From DATGMP01 sp035293565 (GTDB taxonomy: Bacteria > Pseudomonadota > Alphaproteobacteria > BOG-932 > Roseiterribacteraceae): a DNA stretch of 20,750 nt. The translations under genes and the position numbers were made by a program. Positions 1-7,361 of the stretch are shown here, piece after piece. The notes under the pieces are model-generated. The model worked only from the letters and a program-made list of their open reading frames with translations. It did not search any database and was not told the DNA's origin. Within the stretch, counting starts at the first letter, position 1. Every line of letters starts with the position of its first letter. Location of the stretch: assembly GCA_035293565.1 (NCBI GenBank), contig DATGMP010000018.1:1-20750 (forward strand). Reading direction: 5' to 3'.

Positions 1-327
<327 letters not shown>

Positions 328-382
328 CTATGCAATCCTTCTTGAGCTGAATGAACGAGATGATTTGTTTTGAATGAAGGCC

Positions 383-697
383 TCAGGCGGCCTTCGCCTT
401 CGACGCCTTGGCGTCGATCACGCCCATGATGTCGCTTTCCTTCATCACGAGCAGATCCTCACCGTCGATCTTCACTTCCGTGCCCGACCACTTGCCAAAC
501 AGGATCCGGTCGCCAACCTTCACATCGAGCGCATGGACCTTGCCCTGCTCGTCGCGGCTGCCGTTGCCGACGGCGAGAACCTCGCCCTCGATCGGCTTTT
601 CCTTGGCGGTGTCGGGAATAATGATCCCGCCCTTGGTCTTCTCCTCGGATTCGACGCGGCGCACGAGCACGCGGTCATGCAATGGACGAAACGTCAT
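383..697 (-). CDS. groES: 10 kDa co-chaperonin GroES
   Basis: GroES is the heptameric lid of the GroEL chamber. The 104-residue product begins MTFRPLHDRVLVRR, the canonical GroES start, followed by the mobile-loop region EEKTKGGIIIPDTAKEKP with the GGIII motif that contacts GroEL, and later GDRILFGKWSGTEVKIDGE and the ending DIMGVI. It is about eight residues longer than the typical 95-97 because of a short Ala/Lys tail after DIMGVI. The start is supported by GGGAG seven to eight bases before the ATG. It is the first gene of the groES-groEL operon, with a CIRCE operator and a promoter directly upstream, so repression by HrcA is expected. Confidence 0.98.
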   Translation of the reverse strand: MTFRPLHDRVLVRRVESEEKTKGGIIIPDTAKEKPIEGEVLAVGNGSRDEQGKVHALDVKVGDRILFGKWSGTEVKIDGEDLLVMKESDIMGVIDAKASKAKAA

Positions 698-742
698 GTG
701 CTATCTCCCATAATTCATAGGGTGTCGCGCGAGGCGGCATTG

Positions 743-769
743 TTAGCACTCCCCCTCGACGAGTGCCAG
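743..769 (-). promoter_or_regulatory. CIRCE operator (HrcA binding site) of groESL
   Basis: The minus strand reads CTGGCACTC, nine bases, GAGTGCTAA. This is the CIRCE inverted repeat (consensus TTAGCACTC-N9-GAGTGCTAA) with two mismatches in the outer bases of one arm. The exact 9-base spacer, and its position just after the -10 box and 46 bases before the groES start, make this the binding site of the heat-shock repressor HrcA. It would overlap the transcription start and so block initiation. Confidence 0.95.
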
Positions 770-770
770 C

Positions 771-800
771 TATGTACGGAAGCGCACCGCGGAGTTCAAG
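771..800 (-). promoter_or_regulatory. groESL promoter
   Basis: On the minus strand CTTGAAC (bases 794-800) is followed after a 17-base spacer by TACATA (771-776), directly ahead of the CIRCE element. The CTTGAA -35 fits both the housekeeping sigma factor and the alphaproteobacterial heat-shock sigma factor RpoH; the -10 matches the consensus only in part. Position relative to CIRCE is the strongest support. No transcription start was measured. Confidence 0.6.
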
Positions 801-993
801 GACCCAGCTGCAGATTCTTCAGTTAAAATTCCAGCGGGCCCGAGGCAGCACTCGGCAGGCCATGCTGCCAATCTTATGCTGCACCGCAGCAATGTAATTG
901 CGCGGAAACCATTTCGGCCCGCAAACTGGTTCATTGATTCGCGGGCCTGGACGGAAGGCCGGGCCGGCGCAGATCCAAGACGAGGACGCGCGA

Positions 994-1257
994 ATGGCAA
1001 ATCTGGCGATTCAACTCCGCGACTATCGGCTGACCACCGCCGAGATTCTTTATCATCTCCCCGACCACCCGGCGCTGCTGCAGAGCTATATCTGGCAGGA
1101 TTACGACATCGCCCCCCGCTTTCCCGTCTTGCACGGCTTCCTGGATTTCTGGAGTCGCAAGATCGAGGGCAAGCTCCATTCGGTGAAGGTCGCGAGCCGC
1201 GGCATCATCAGCGCCGCCGACCTGCGACTCGCTCAAGCCGAATTCATCATCAACTGA
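994..1257 (+). CDS. usg: Usg family protein
   Basis: An 87-residue protein with the Usg-family pattern: an N-terminal QLRDYRLTTAEILYHLPDHP, then LLQSYIWQDYDIAPRFP, then FLDFWSRKIEGKLHSVKVA. The family was named for a Caulobacter gene upstream of trpF and is spread through Alphaproteobacteria; its biochemical role is unknown to me. The ATG at 994 is chosen over earlier in-frame codons because GAGGA lies seven bases upstream and the family homology begins here. No membrane segment or signal peptide is visible, so it is probably cytoplasmic. It stands alone between groES and ctaA rather than next to trp genes. Confidence 0.85.
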   Translation: MANLAIQLRDYRLTTAEILYHLPDHPALLQSYIWQDYDIAPRFPVLHGFLDFWSRKIEGKLHSVKVASRGIISAADLRLAQAEFIIN

Positions 1258-1355
1258 AGATCTCTTCATGAAGACGCTCAGTGCTACGCGGTGACGCGCA
1301 CCTGCATGCCGCTCGCGGGCTTTGATTCAAATTCGCCGCGTCCTATCGTGAGGGC

Positions 1356-2486
1356 ATGACGAGCACGCAGCCGCTGAAAACGGCGCCCGACCTCACCCTC
1401 CTCCCCAACGCCCGGCTCGCGCCGGGGCAGCGCGCAGTCGGCATCTGGCTCCTCTCGATCGCGACCTTGTGCTTTACGATCGCCGTCGTCGGCGCGATCA
1501 CGCGGCTGACCGAATCAGGCCTGTCGATGGTGCGGTGGCAGCCGCTGCACATTCTGCCGCCGATGACCGCGCATCAATGGGAAGAGGCTTTCCGCCTCTA
1601 TCAGCAATCGCCGCAATATAAGCTGGTCAACAGCGGCATGAGCCTCGGCGAGTACAAGGGGATCTTCTGGTGGGAGTTTGCCCATCGGCTCTTCGCGCGC
1701 TCGATCGGCGTCGTCTTTCTTGTCCCGTTCCTCTGGTTCCTCGCGCGGCGGCAATTGTCGCGTAGGCTGGTCCCCTACCTCGTCGGTCTGTTCGCGCTCG
1801 GCGGGCTGCAAGGCCTCGTCGGCTGGCTGATGGTGGCGAGCGGCCTCGTCGATCGCCCCTCGGTCAGTCACTATCGCCTGGCCACCCATCTGCTGATGGA
1901 CGTCACGCTCTACGCGCTCACCCTCTGGACGGCGTTCTATGTCTTTCGTCCCCGGCCCGAGCCGTTGGCGCCCGAGAGCGCCCGTCCCGGGCTCCGGCGC
2001 CAGGCAATCCTGGGACTTTCGCTCCTCGCGATAACGATGATGTGGGGCGCCTTCACGGCGGGGCTGCGCGCCGGGCTTATCTATAACACCTTCCCGCTGA
2101 TGGGCGGCCAGATCGCGCCGCCCGATTTCTTCGCGCTCAGCCCCTGGTGGACGAACTTCACCGAAAATCACGGCAGCGTGCAGTTCGTGCATCGCGTGCT
2201 GGCGATCACCACCGGACTGATGCTGATCGGGCTCGCGCTGTCGCTGAGGCAGAAACCCATCGGCGCCGAGTTGAAGCGCATGGGCACCGCGCTGTTCCTG
2301 GTGGTGCTGCTCCAGATCGGTCTCGGCATCGAGACGGTGCTGAACCAGGTGCCGGTGTGGCTGGGCGCGATGCACCAGGCGAATGCGATCCTTCTTGTGG
2401 GCGTTCTGGTGCGGATTCTGTTCCTGCTCCGCGAAGCGCCACAGCCGCAATTCCGTCCGCGCCTGGTGGTGAATCGCGCCGCTTAG
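1356..2486 (+). CDS. ctaA: Heme A synthase (COX15/CtaA family)
   Basis: Converts heme O to heme A by oxidising a methyl group, in the cytoplasmic membrane, supplying cytochrome aa3 oxidase. The 376-residue product has about eight membrane segments in two similar halves. The heme-ligand histidines expected for the family are visible: EFAHR (His110), SHYRLATH (His172, His178), FVHR (His279) and AMHQ (His340). The acidic residue of the first motif (Glu107) is also present, as is the typical early stretch GAITRLTESGLSM. The extracytoplasmic cysteine pair of the Bacillus type is absent, so it is the mitochondrial-like type. The ATG at 1356 follows a weak TGAGG. Heme O comes from the ctaB gene at the other end of the window. 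The gene converges with the crotonase gene and their stop codons overlap. Confidence 0.96.
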   Translation: MTSTQPLKTAPDLTLLPNARLAPGQRAVGIWLLSIATLCFTIAVVGAITRLTESGLSMVRWQPLHILPPMTAHQWEEAFRLYQQSPQYKLVNSGMSLGEYKGIFWWEFAHRLFARSIGVVFLVPFLWFLARRQLSRRLVPYLVGLFALGGLQGLVGWLMVASGLVDRPSVSHYRLATHLLMDVTLYALTLWTAFYVFRPRPEPLAPESARPGLRRQAILGLSLLAITMMWGAFTAGLRAGLIYNTFPLMGGQIAPPDFFALSPWWTNFTENHGSVQFVHRVLAITTGLMLIGLALSLRQKPIGAELKRMGTALFLVVLLQIGLGIETVLNQVPVWLGAMHQANAILLVGVLVRILFLLREAPQPQFRPRLVVNRAA

Positions 2487-3244
2487 GCCCCGTGCCGGCC
2501 TTCGCCTCCAGTGAAGCGCTGCGCGCCCGCGACGGCTTCGCCCGAAGCCAACACCGTCAACCCGTGCCGCATCTCGTTGCGCATCGCGTCTTCTTCGCTC
2601 ATCCCCCACTGCTCGATCGCCGACAGCCGGTCGCCGCGAAGGCAGGATTGCGGAAAAGAGGATAAAAGGCGCGCCAACTCCATGGCTTCGGCAACCGCGC
2701 GTCCCTTGGGCACCAGTCGGTTCGCGAGGCCGATTGCGAAGGCCTCTCGAGCATCAACCGCCCGGCCGGTCAGAATCAGGTCCATTGCGCGGCTGTGGCC
2801 GATCAGGCGCGGGAGCCGGACCGTGCCGAGATCGATCAGCGGCACGCCGAAGCGCCGGCAGAACACGCCCAGCACTGCGTCGTGGGCGACGACCCTGAGA
2901 TCGCACCAGAGCGCGAGCTCCAGCCCGCCGGCGACCGCATGGCCTTCGATCGCGGCGATGACGGGCTTGGAGAGCCGCAAGCGGGTCGGACCCATCGGAC
3001 CGTCTCCGGTCTCCGAGACGCGATCCGTCTCGCCGGCGGCAAAGCTCTTGAGATCGGCGCCCGCGCAGAAATGTCCCCCCGCGCCGGTCAAAATGGCGAT
3101 GTCCGCCGCTTCGTCCACGTCGAAGCGGCGGAAAGCGTCAGCCAGCGCTTTGGCGGTGTCCAGATCGACCGCGTTTCGCCGCGCGGGGCGGTTTATCGTG
3201 ACGACCGCTGCGCGCTCGACGAGCTCGTATTCGATGTCGGCCAT
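2483..3244 (-). CDS. Crotonase / enoyl-CoA hydratase family protein
   Basis: A 253-residue crotonase-fold protein, expected to act on an acyl-CoA thioester in the cytoplasm. The oxyanion-hole stretches are clear: HFCAGADLKSF (around residue 61) and EGHAVAGGLELALWCDLR (around Gly106). The first catalytic glutamate of classical hydratases aligns with Glu109. Ungapped alignment to the rat mitochondrial enzyme puts Cys129 at the second catalytic glutamate (rat Glu164), so ordinary hydratase chemistry is doubtful and the substrate cannot be named. LPRLIGHSRAMDLILTGR is the typical subfamily stretch. Start at 3244 is chosen because GGAGGG lies just upstream and the family begins with this residue range; ATG 3259 and the longer frame to 3334 are alternatives. 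The upstream ORF ends 61 bases before, so they may be cotranscribed. Confidence 0.9.
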   Translation of the reverse strand: MADIEYELVERAAVVTINRPARRNAVDLDTAKALADAFRRFDVDEAADIAILTGAGGHFCAGADLKSFAAGETDRVSETGDGPMGPTRLRLSKPVIAAIEGHAVAGGLELALWCDLRVVAHDAVLGVFCRRFGVPLIDLGTVRLPRLIGHSRAMDLILTGRAVDAREAFAIGLANRLVPKGRAVAEAMELARLLSSFPQSCLRGDRLSAIEQWGMSEEDAMRNEMRHGLTVLASGEAVAGAQRFTGGEGRHGA

Positions 3245-3245
3245 G

Positions 3246-3281
3246 GCCCTGCCCTCCATTGACGCTTCAACGGGGCAGGGC
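3246..3281 (-). promoter_or_regulatory. Hairpin covering the ribosome binding site of the crotonase gene
   Basis: A perfect 9-base inverted repeat (GCCCTGCCC at 3246-3254 on plus, GGGCAGGGC at 3273-3281) with an 18-base loop. The loop contains a second small stem, TTGA/TCAA (3259-3262 and 3267-3270). In the minus-strand mRNA the 3' arm includes part of the GGAGGG Shine-Dalgarno and ends one base before the ATG at 3244. It could hide the ribosome binding site, or the DNA palindrome could be a repressor operator. Structure is seen; function is inferred. Confidence 0.5.
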
Positions 3282-3305
3282 GTGGACGGTCTCCCTACCC
3301 CCAGA

Positions 3306-4190
3306 TCATTCCGCCGCGGCGAGCGAAGCCGCACTCGTCTTGGGGCGATAGGCCCACTCGAAGAACACCATCATGATCATGGTGAGGATTGCGCCCTCGG
3401 GGACCTGAATGATCAGCATGTGCCAGGTATATTTATCGAGCCCGACGAAGAACTGCATATTCGGGATCACGACCCAGACGCCGAGCCAGGCGCCGAACCA
3501 GATCGCGTTCCCCATGCCGCGCCGCGGGTAAACCCTGAGGAACAGATAGCAGAAGATCGAGAGCTGGAAGAGGTAGGTGAGGAAGAGCCAGGGCAGCAGC
3601 CCGGCCGCTTCCTCGGCCGGCCGCTGCGGGAAGTCATGCGCCGGATATTCGTCGAAGATCATCTGCGCGACATGCTGATGAAAGGCGATGTCGAGCACGA
3701 AGACCAGGATCGCGCTCAGAATCCCGAAGACGAGGAAGCGCCGCCAATCGGTCGGAACCGGAGCCCAGCGCTCATTCGCCGGCCGATAGACGAGCTGGAA
3801 GAAGATCATCATGAGGATCGCCGTCACGATGCCCTCGCCCCACTGCATGGCGAGCAGGCTCCAGCCCATATTCGGCGTGCCGACGAAGAACTGGCCGTCC
3901 GGCAGCACCATGAAGAAGCCGCCCCAGGCGCCCCACCAGATCGCGTTCGCCAGGCTGCGCTGCGGATAGACTCTGAGATAGAGATAGCAGAAGACCACGA
4001 GCTGAATGATCGAGACGACCAGCAGGAACGGCAGCAGCGGCTTCTGCTCCTCGACCGGCCGGGCCGGATAGCCGGCCGCCAGATCGCTGACGATGGGCGT
4101 GGTCTGCCACAGCATGTACAGGCCGAGCATCACGATCGAGCCCAGAACGGAAACGACGAGGAATCGCGGCCAAGCAATCGTGATCTTCAT
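3306..4190 (-). CDS. Internally duplicated integral membrane protein, function unknown
   Basis: I do not recognise this 294-residue protein as a named family. It is built from two similar halves, about residues 8-136 and 148-282, offset by 146 residues. Each half has an N-terminal membrane helix, an outer loop ending in a proline-rich stretch, then three more helices. The conserved core is VYPQRSLANAIWWGAW in the first half (from residue 74) and VYPRRGMGNAIWFGAW in the second (from 220), followed in both by QFFVG and a membrane-embedded Glu-Gly (Glu119, Glu265). Both halves end in YRP. So about eight membrane segments are predicted, with duplicated conserved acidic residues that could line a pore or site. 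The ATG at 4190 has GGAGG five bases upstream. It precedes the crotonase gene on the same strand. Confidence 0.8.
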   Translation of the reverse strand: MKITIAWPRFLVVSVLGSIVMLGLYMLWQTTPIVSDLAAGYPARPVEEQKPLLPFLLVVSIIQLVVFCYLYLRVYPQRSLANAIWWGAWGGFFMVLPDGQFFVGTPNMGWSLLAMQWGEGIVTAILMMIFFQLVYRPANERWAPVPTDWRRFLVFGILSAILVFVLDIAFHQHVAQMIFDEYPAHDFPQRPAEEAAGLLPWLFLTYLFQLSIFCYLFLRVYPRRGMGNAIWFGAWLGVWVVIPNMQFFVGLDKYTWHMLIIQVPEGAILTMIMMVFFEWAYRPKTSAASLAAAE

Positions 4191-4215
4191 GATGTCCTCC
4201 CCTCAACCTCGGGGC

Positions 4216-4256
4216 GACCTTCGGCCCCGGCTTTGCGGGGAGATTAGGACCTTCGG
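4216..4256 (-). promoter_or_regulatory. Direct repeats flanking a hairpin upstream of the duplicated membrane protein
   Basis: The 9-mer GACCTTCGG occurs at 4216-4224 and 4248-4256, a period of 32 bases (about three helical turns). Between them lies a 5-base stem, CCCCG/CGGGG (4225-4229 and 4236-4240), with a 6-base loop. The block sits 26 bases upstream of the ATG at 4190 and 38 bases beyond the stop of the upstream gene. It could be an operator, or the hairpin could be a weak terminator of the upstream gene; there is no T-tract. Function is inference. Confidence 0.35.
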
Positions 4257-4293
4257 TTGCGATTGGCTATCCGCAGACGATTTCCGCTGATTT

Positions 4294-4725
4294 TCACTTT
4301 CCGCGCCGCGATATCTCCTCCGCGAGCTGCGCGAGCGCGAAGGCCTGCTCCGTCACCAGCTTCTTCTCGGCAATCTCGTGCATGGCCGCCGCCTCTTCGA
4401 CGCACAACCGCGATTCCTCGCGCACATCTTCGATCGTAAAGCTGACGCCGCCGTGGCGATGGCGTTGCTCGCTCAAGATCGCCCGCGCCCGTGCCCGCAG
4501 GACGTCCAGCTCGGCAAGCAGCACTTCCGTTCGCAACGATTGGACGATCACGCCCGCCCGGAGCGCCTCCAGGCTACGGGCCTGCTCATCGATGCCACGC
4601 GCCAGCTCCGCCAACGGACCCGCGCCGCGCTCGTCGCCGAGGAGCCGCGCCAGCGCCCGAAACCGAGTGGCCTGTTCTCGCCACCGGTCGGCACGTTCGG
4701 TGAATTCGCCCATGGTCAGCGTCAT
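4294..4725 (-). CDS. Small, mostly helical hypothetical protein
   Basis: A 143-residue product I cannot assign to a family. It is rich in Ala, Arg, Glu and Leu with heptad-like spacing over residues 8-90 and again 100-140, suggesting two or three long helices or a coiled coil. A central stretch HRHGGVSFTIEDVREE breaks the pattern. There is one cysteine and no signal peptide or membrane segment, so it is probably cytoplasmic. GGAGG seven bases before the ATG at 4725 supports this start over the ATG at 4713. It lies 128 bases downstream of mrcA on the same strand, where many alphaproteobacteria have prfB instead. The real-gene call rests on the ribosome binding site and composition. Confidence 0.65.
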   Translation of the reverse strand: MTLTMGEFTERADRWREQATRFRALARLLGDERGAGPLAELARGIDEQARSLEALRAGVIVQSLRTEVLLAELDVLRARARAILSEQRHRHGGVSFTIEDVREESRLCVEEAAAMHEIAEKKLVTEQAFALAQLAEEISRRGK

Positions 4726-4853
4726 ATCGATGCCTCCGCCGCCTTCCCGAGCCGGCCCACATCGAAGTCACCATTTAGAGTGTAAAAAAGCCCCCGCCTG
4801 GCCCGCAGTTCCCAATGCGATTCGAATTTCTACCGGCCTGAGCGCCGTAAATC

Positions 4854-7295
4854 TTAGTAAATCCCGCCCGTCCCCGTCGTCGCGGAGGGAAGGCTCTGAC
4901 CGCTGTTGGTGCTGGTCGAAGTTAGAATATCGGCGTTGGGCGGCAGCGGATGGTCGACCCCCGGCTCGGTGCCGGGAAGGAAGGCTTCCCACATTCCGTC
5001 GGGATCGCTGGGCGGCGCGGGTTCGCCGGCATAGGCATCGACATGGACGAGCCTCAGGCCCGGCGGAATGCGGAACGGCACCGGCGGCTGGTCGGCCAAC
5101 GCCAGACCCATGAATTCCTTGAAGATAGGCGCCGCAACCGTCGCGCCCTGTTCGCGCCGCCCCAAGGATTTGGGCTCGTCATATCCGACATAGGTGCCGA
5201 CCACGAGGTCGGGCGAGAAGCCGATGAACCAGAGGTCCTTTGCGTCGTTGGTCGTGCCGGTCTTGCCGGCGAGCGGCCGGCCGAGCTCCGAGATTCGCCG
5301 CGCGGTGCCGCGCTGCACCACACCCTCCAGCATCTCGACCATCTGATAGGCCGTGCGCGGATCCTGAATCTGCGGGCGCGTGTCGGGGATCTCGGGCACC
5401 GCCTGGCCGGTCCAGGGGACGTTGTTGCAACCCTCGCAAGGCCGGTTGTCGTGGCGGAACAGGGTCTTGCCGTCGCGATCCTGGACGCGGTCGATGAGGG
5501 TCGGGATGATCTGCTTCCCGCCATTGTCTATTTCGGCATAGGCGGTGGTAAGCCGCATCAGCGTGGTCTCGCCGCTGCCGATCACGGTGGAAATGTAGGG
5601 CGGCAGATTGTCGGCGATGCCGAACTTCTTGGCGTACTCGACCACCTTGGGCACGCCGATCGCCTCGCCGATCCTCACGGTCGCCGCATCCAGCGACTTC
5701 TCCAGCGCGACCCGCATCGGCAAGGGCCCCAGAAACTCATGATCGAAATTGTTGGGATGCCAGAGCGGCAGCCCCGGCCCCTGGTCGATCGTCACCGGCT
5801 CGTCCAGCACGATGGTCGAAGGCGTGAAGCCGCTGTCGAGCGCCGCCAGATAGACGAACGGCTTGAAGCTGGAGCCGGGCTGCCGGTAGGCCTGGGTCGC
5901 GCGGTCGAACTCGCTCGACGCGTAGCTCATGCCGCCGACGAGGGCCAGCACGCGGCCAGTATGCGGATCGAGCGCGACCAGCGCCCCGTTCACCTCCGGT
6001 ACCTGCCGCAGCACATAATGATAGGCCGGGGCCGCCGGCGTCGCCGCCTTCTCGCCCTTGCGTCCAGCCTCCTTAGCGGCCGGCAGCTCAGCCCATTCCG
6101 TCAGGATGACGTCGCCATCCTGCACGATGCTCGTGACCTTGGCGCGGTTGGTCCATTTCATGTCGGCGAGGGTCAAGGTCGCGGTCGTCCCGTCCGCAAA
6201 GCCGATCTTTGCATTGTCCGCTTTCGCATCCAGGACCGCCGCGAGCTTCCAGCCTTCGGCGCCTTCCGGCAGCGCCATCTTCGCCAGCTGCTGCGCCCAG
6301 CCCGCGAGGCTGGTGAGGCGGGTCACCGGACCGCGCCAGCCGTGGCGCTCGTCATAATTCACGAGTCCGTCGCGAAGCGACTTGACGGCGATCGCCTGGA
6401 GCTTGGGGTCGAGCGTCGTGCGGACCGACAACCCGCCGCCATAGAGTCCATCCTTGCCGTATTTCGCCAGAAGCTCGCGCCGGACTTCCTCGGTGAAATG
6501 ACCGGCGGGAACGATCTCGGTCGCCTTCGCCGGATGGATCACGAGCGGCTCGGCCGTCGCCGCATCGGCTTCAGCCTGGGTAATGTAGCCGTCCTCGAGC
6601 ATCCGGCCGATCACATAATTGCGCCGTTCCAGCGCCGCATCGCGGTTCTTCTCGCGATAATACCGGTCCGGCGCCTTGGGGAGCGCCGCCAGGAAGGCGC
6701 ACTCGGCGACCGTCAGCTCATCCATCGGCTTGTCGAAATAATCGAGCGACGCGGCCGCCACGCCATAGGAGCTGAGCCCCAGATAGATCTCGTTGAGATA
6801 AAGCTCGAGGATCTGATCTTTGTTCAGCACCTGCTCGATCCGGTAGGCGAGGATCATCTCCTTGATCTTGCGGCTGATCGAGACCTCGTTGGTGAGGAGG
6901 AAGTTGCGCGCCACCTGCTGGGTGATGGTCGAGGCGCCGACCGGCCGCTTGTCCGAATGCAGATTGTGCAGGTCGGTCAATGCCGCCCGCATGATGCCTT
7001 CCGGATCGACGCCATGATGTTGGTAAAAGTTTTTATCCTCGGCGGCGATGAAGGCTTCCTTCACGAGCTTCGGGATCGAGGCCACCGGCACGAAAATGCG
7101 CTTCTCGGTCGAGAATTCGGCCAACAGCTCCCCGTCGCCGGCGTGGATCCGGGTCACCACGGCGGGCTTGTAGTCGGCCAGCTGCCGGTAATCGGGCAGG
7201 CCTTGGCTGTAATGCTGGATAACGACAAAAATCGCGACCAGGCCGCCGATCGCGAGAAGGGCTAGGGCCGAAAGCCCGATCAAAAGCGCGCGCAT
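4854..7295 (-). CDS. mrcA: Penicillin-binding protein 1A (bifunctional glycosyltransferase/transpeptidase)
   Basis: Polymerises and cross-links peptidoglycan at the outer face of the cytoplasmic membrane. From the ATG at 7295 (813 residues): an N-terminal membrane anchor (about residues 2-26), then a GT51 glycosyltransferase domain with the catalytic glutamate in EDKNFYQHHG (Glu86), ASTITQQVARNF and LELYLNEIYLG. An OB-like insert follows (about 300-430), then the transpeptidase domain with SSFK (Ser475, Lys478) and KTGTT (Lys678). The third motif, normally SxN, reads SLD (534-536). A CEGC cysteine pair is at 620-623. The longer frame would start with TTG at 7349; the ATG is preferred because the signal anchor begins there and GGAGA lies upstream, though about 11 bases away. 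The S9 peptidase gene ends 66 bases upstream. Confidence 0.95.
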   Translation of the reverse strand: MRALLIGLSALALLAIGGLVAIFVVIQHYSQGLPDYRQLADYKPAVVTRIHAGDGELLAEFSTEKRIFVPVASIPKLVKEAFIAAEDKNFYQHHGVDPEGIMRAALTDLHNLHSDKRPVGASTITQQVARNFLLTNEVSISRKIKEMILAYRIEQVLNKDQILELYLNEIYLGLSSYGVAAASLDYFDKPMDELTVAECAFLAALPKAPDRYYREKNRDAALERRNYVIGRMLEDGYITQAEADAATAEPLVIHPAKATEIVPAGHFTEEVRRELLAKYGKDGLYGGGLSVRTTLDPKLQAIAVKSLRDGLVNYDERHGWRGPVTRLTSLAGWAQQLAKMALPEGAEGWKLAAVLDAKADNAKIGFADGTTATLTLADMKWTNRAKVTSIVQDGDVILTEWAELPAAKEAGRKGEKAATPAAPAYHYVLRQVPEVNGALVALDPHTGRVLALVGGMSYASSEFDRATQAYRQPGSSFKPFVYLAALDSGFTPSTIVLDEPVTIDQGPGLPLWHPNNFDHEFLGPLPMRVALEKSLDAATVRIGEAIGVPKVVEYAKKFGIADNLPPYISTVIGSGETTLMRLTTAYAEIDNGGKQIIPTLIDRVQDRDGKTLFRHDNRPCEGCNNVPWTGQAVPEIPDTRPQIQDPRTAYQMVEMLEGVVQRGTARRISELGRPLAGKTGTTNDAKDLWFIGFSPDLVVGTYVGYDEPKSLGRREQGATVAAPIFKEFMGLALADQPPVPFRIPPGLRLVHVDAYAGEPAPPSDPDGMWEAFLPGTEPGVDHPLPPNADILTSTSTNSGQSLPSATTGTGGIY

Positions 7296-7361
7296 ATGCC
7301 GGATATTTCTCCGATGGACGGCGGTTCTAATAACACGCGCGCGGGCCAAAGGGTACGAGCG

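Larger units (their letters stand above)
698..993. other. Intergenic region between divergent groES and usg
   Basis: This 296-base gap holds the groESL promoter and CIRCE operator in its left third. The right part (about 801-980) should contain the promoter of usg, but I see no pair of boxes close to the -35/-10 consensus on the plus strand and no clear hairpin terminator. No RNA gene is recognisable. Confidence 0.6.

Noticed and set aside
1515..2609. 364-codon open frame on the minus strand
   Set aside because: Antisense to ctaA; composition rich in His, Gln, Arg and Glu, with no motif.
2511..4247. 578-codon open frame on the plus strand
   Set aside because: Antisense to the crotonase and the duplicated membrane protein; low-complexity Arg/Glu/Asp composition and no family motif.
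4785..4790. T-tract on the minus strand after mrcA, possible terminator
   Set aside because: The preceding GC-rich bases do not form a stem longer than three pairs.
4950..7265. 771-codon open frame on the plus strand
   Set aside because: It lies opposite mrcA, whose strand shows all expected PBP1A motifs. Its Arg/His/Asp-rich product is typical of antisense frames in GC-rich DNA.
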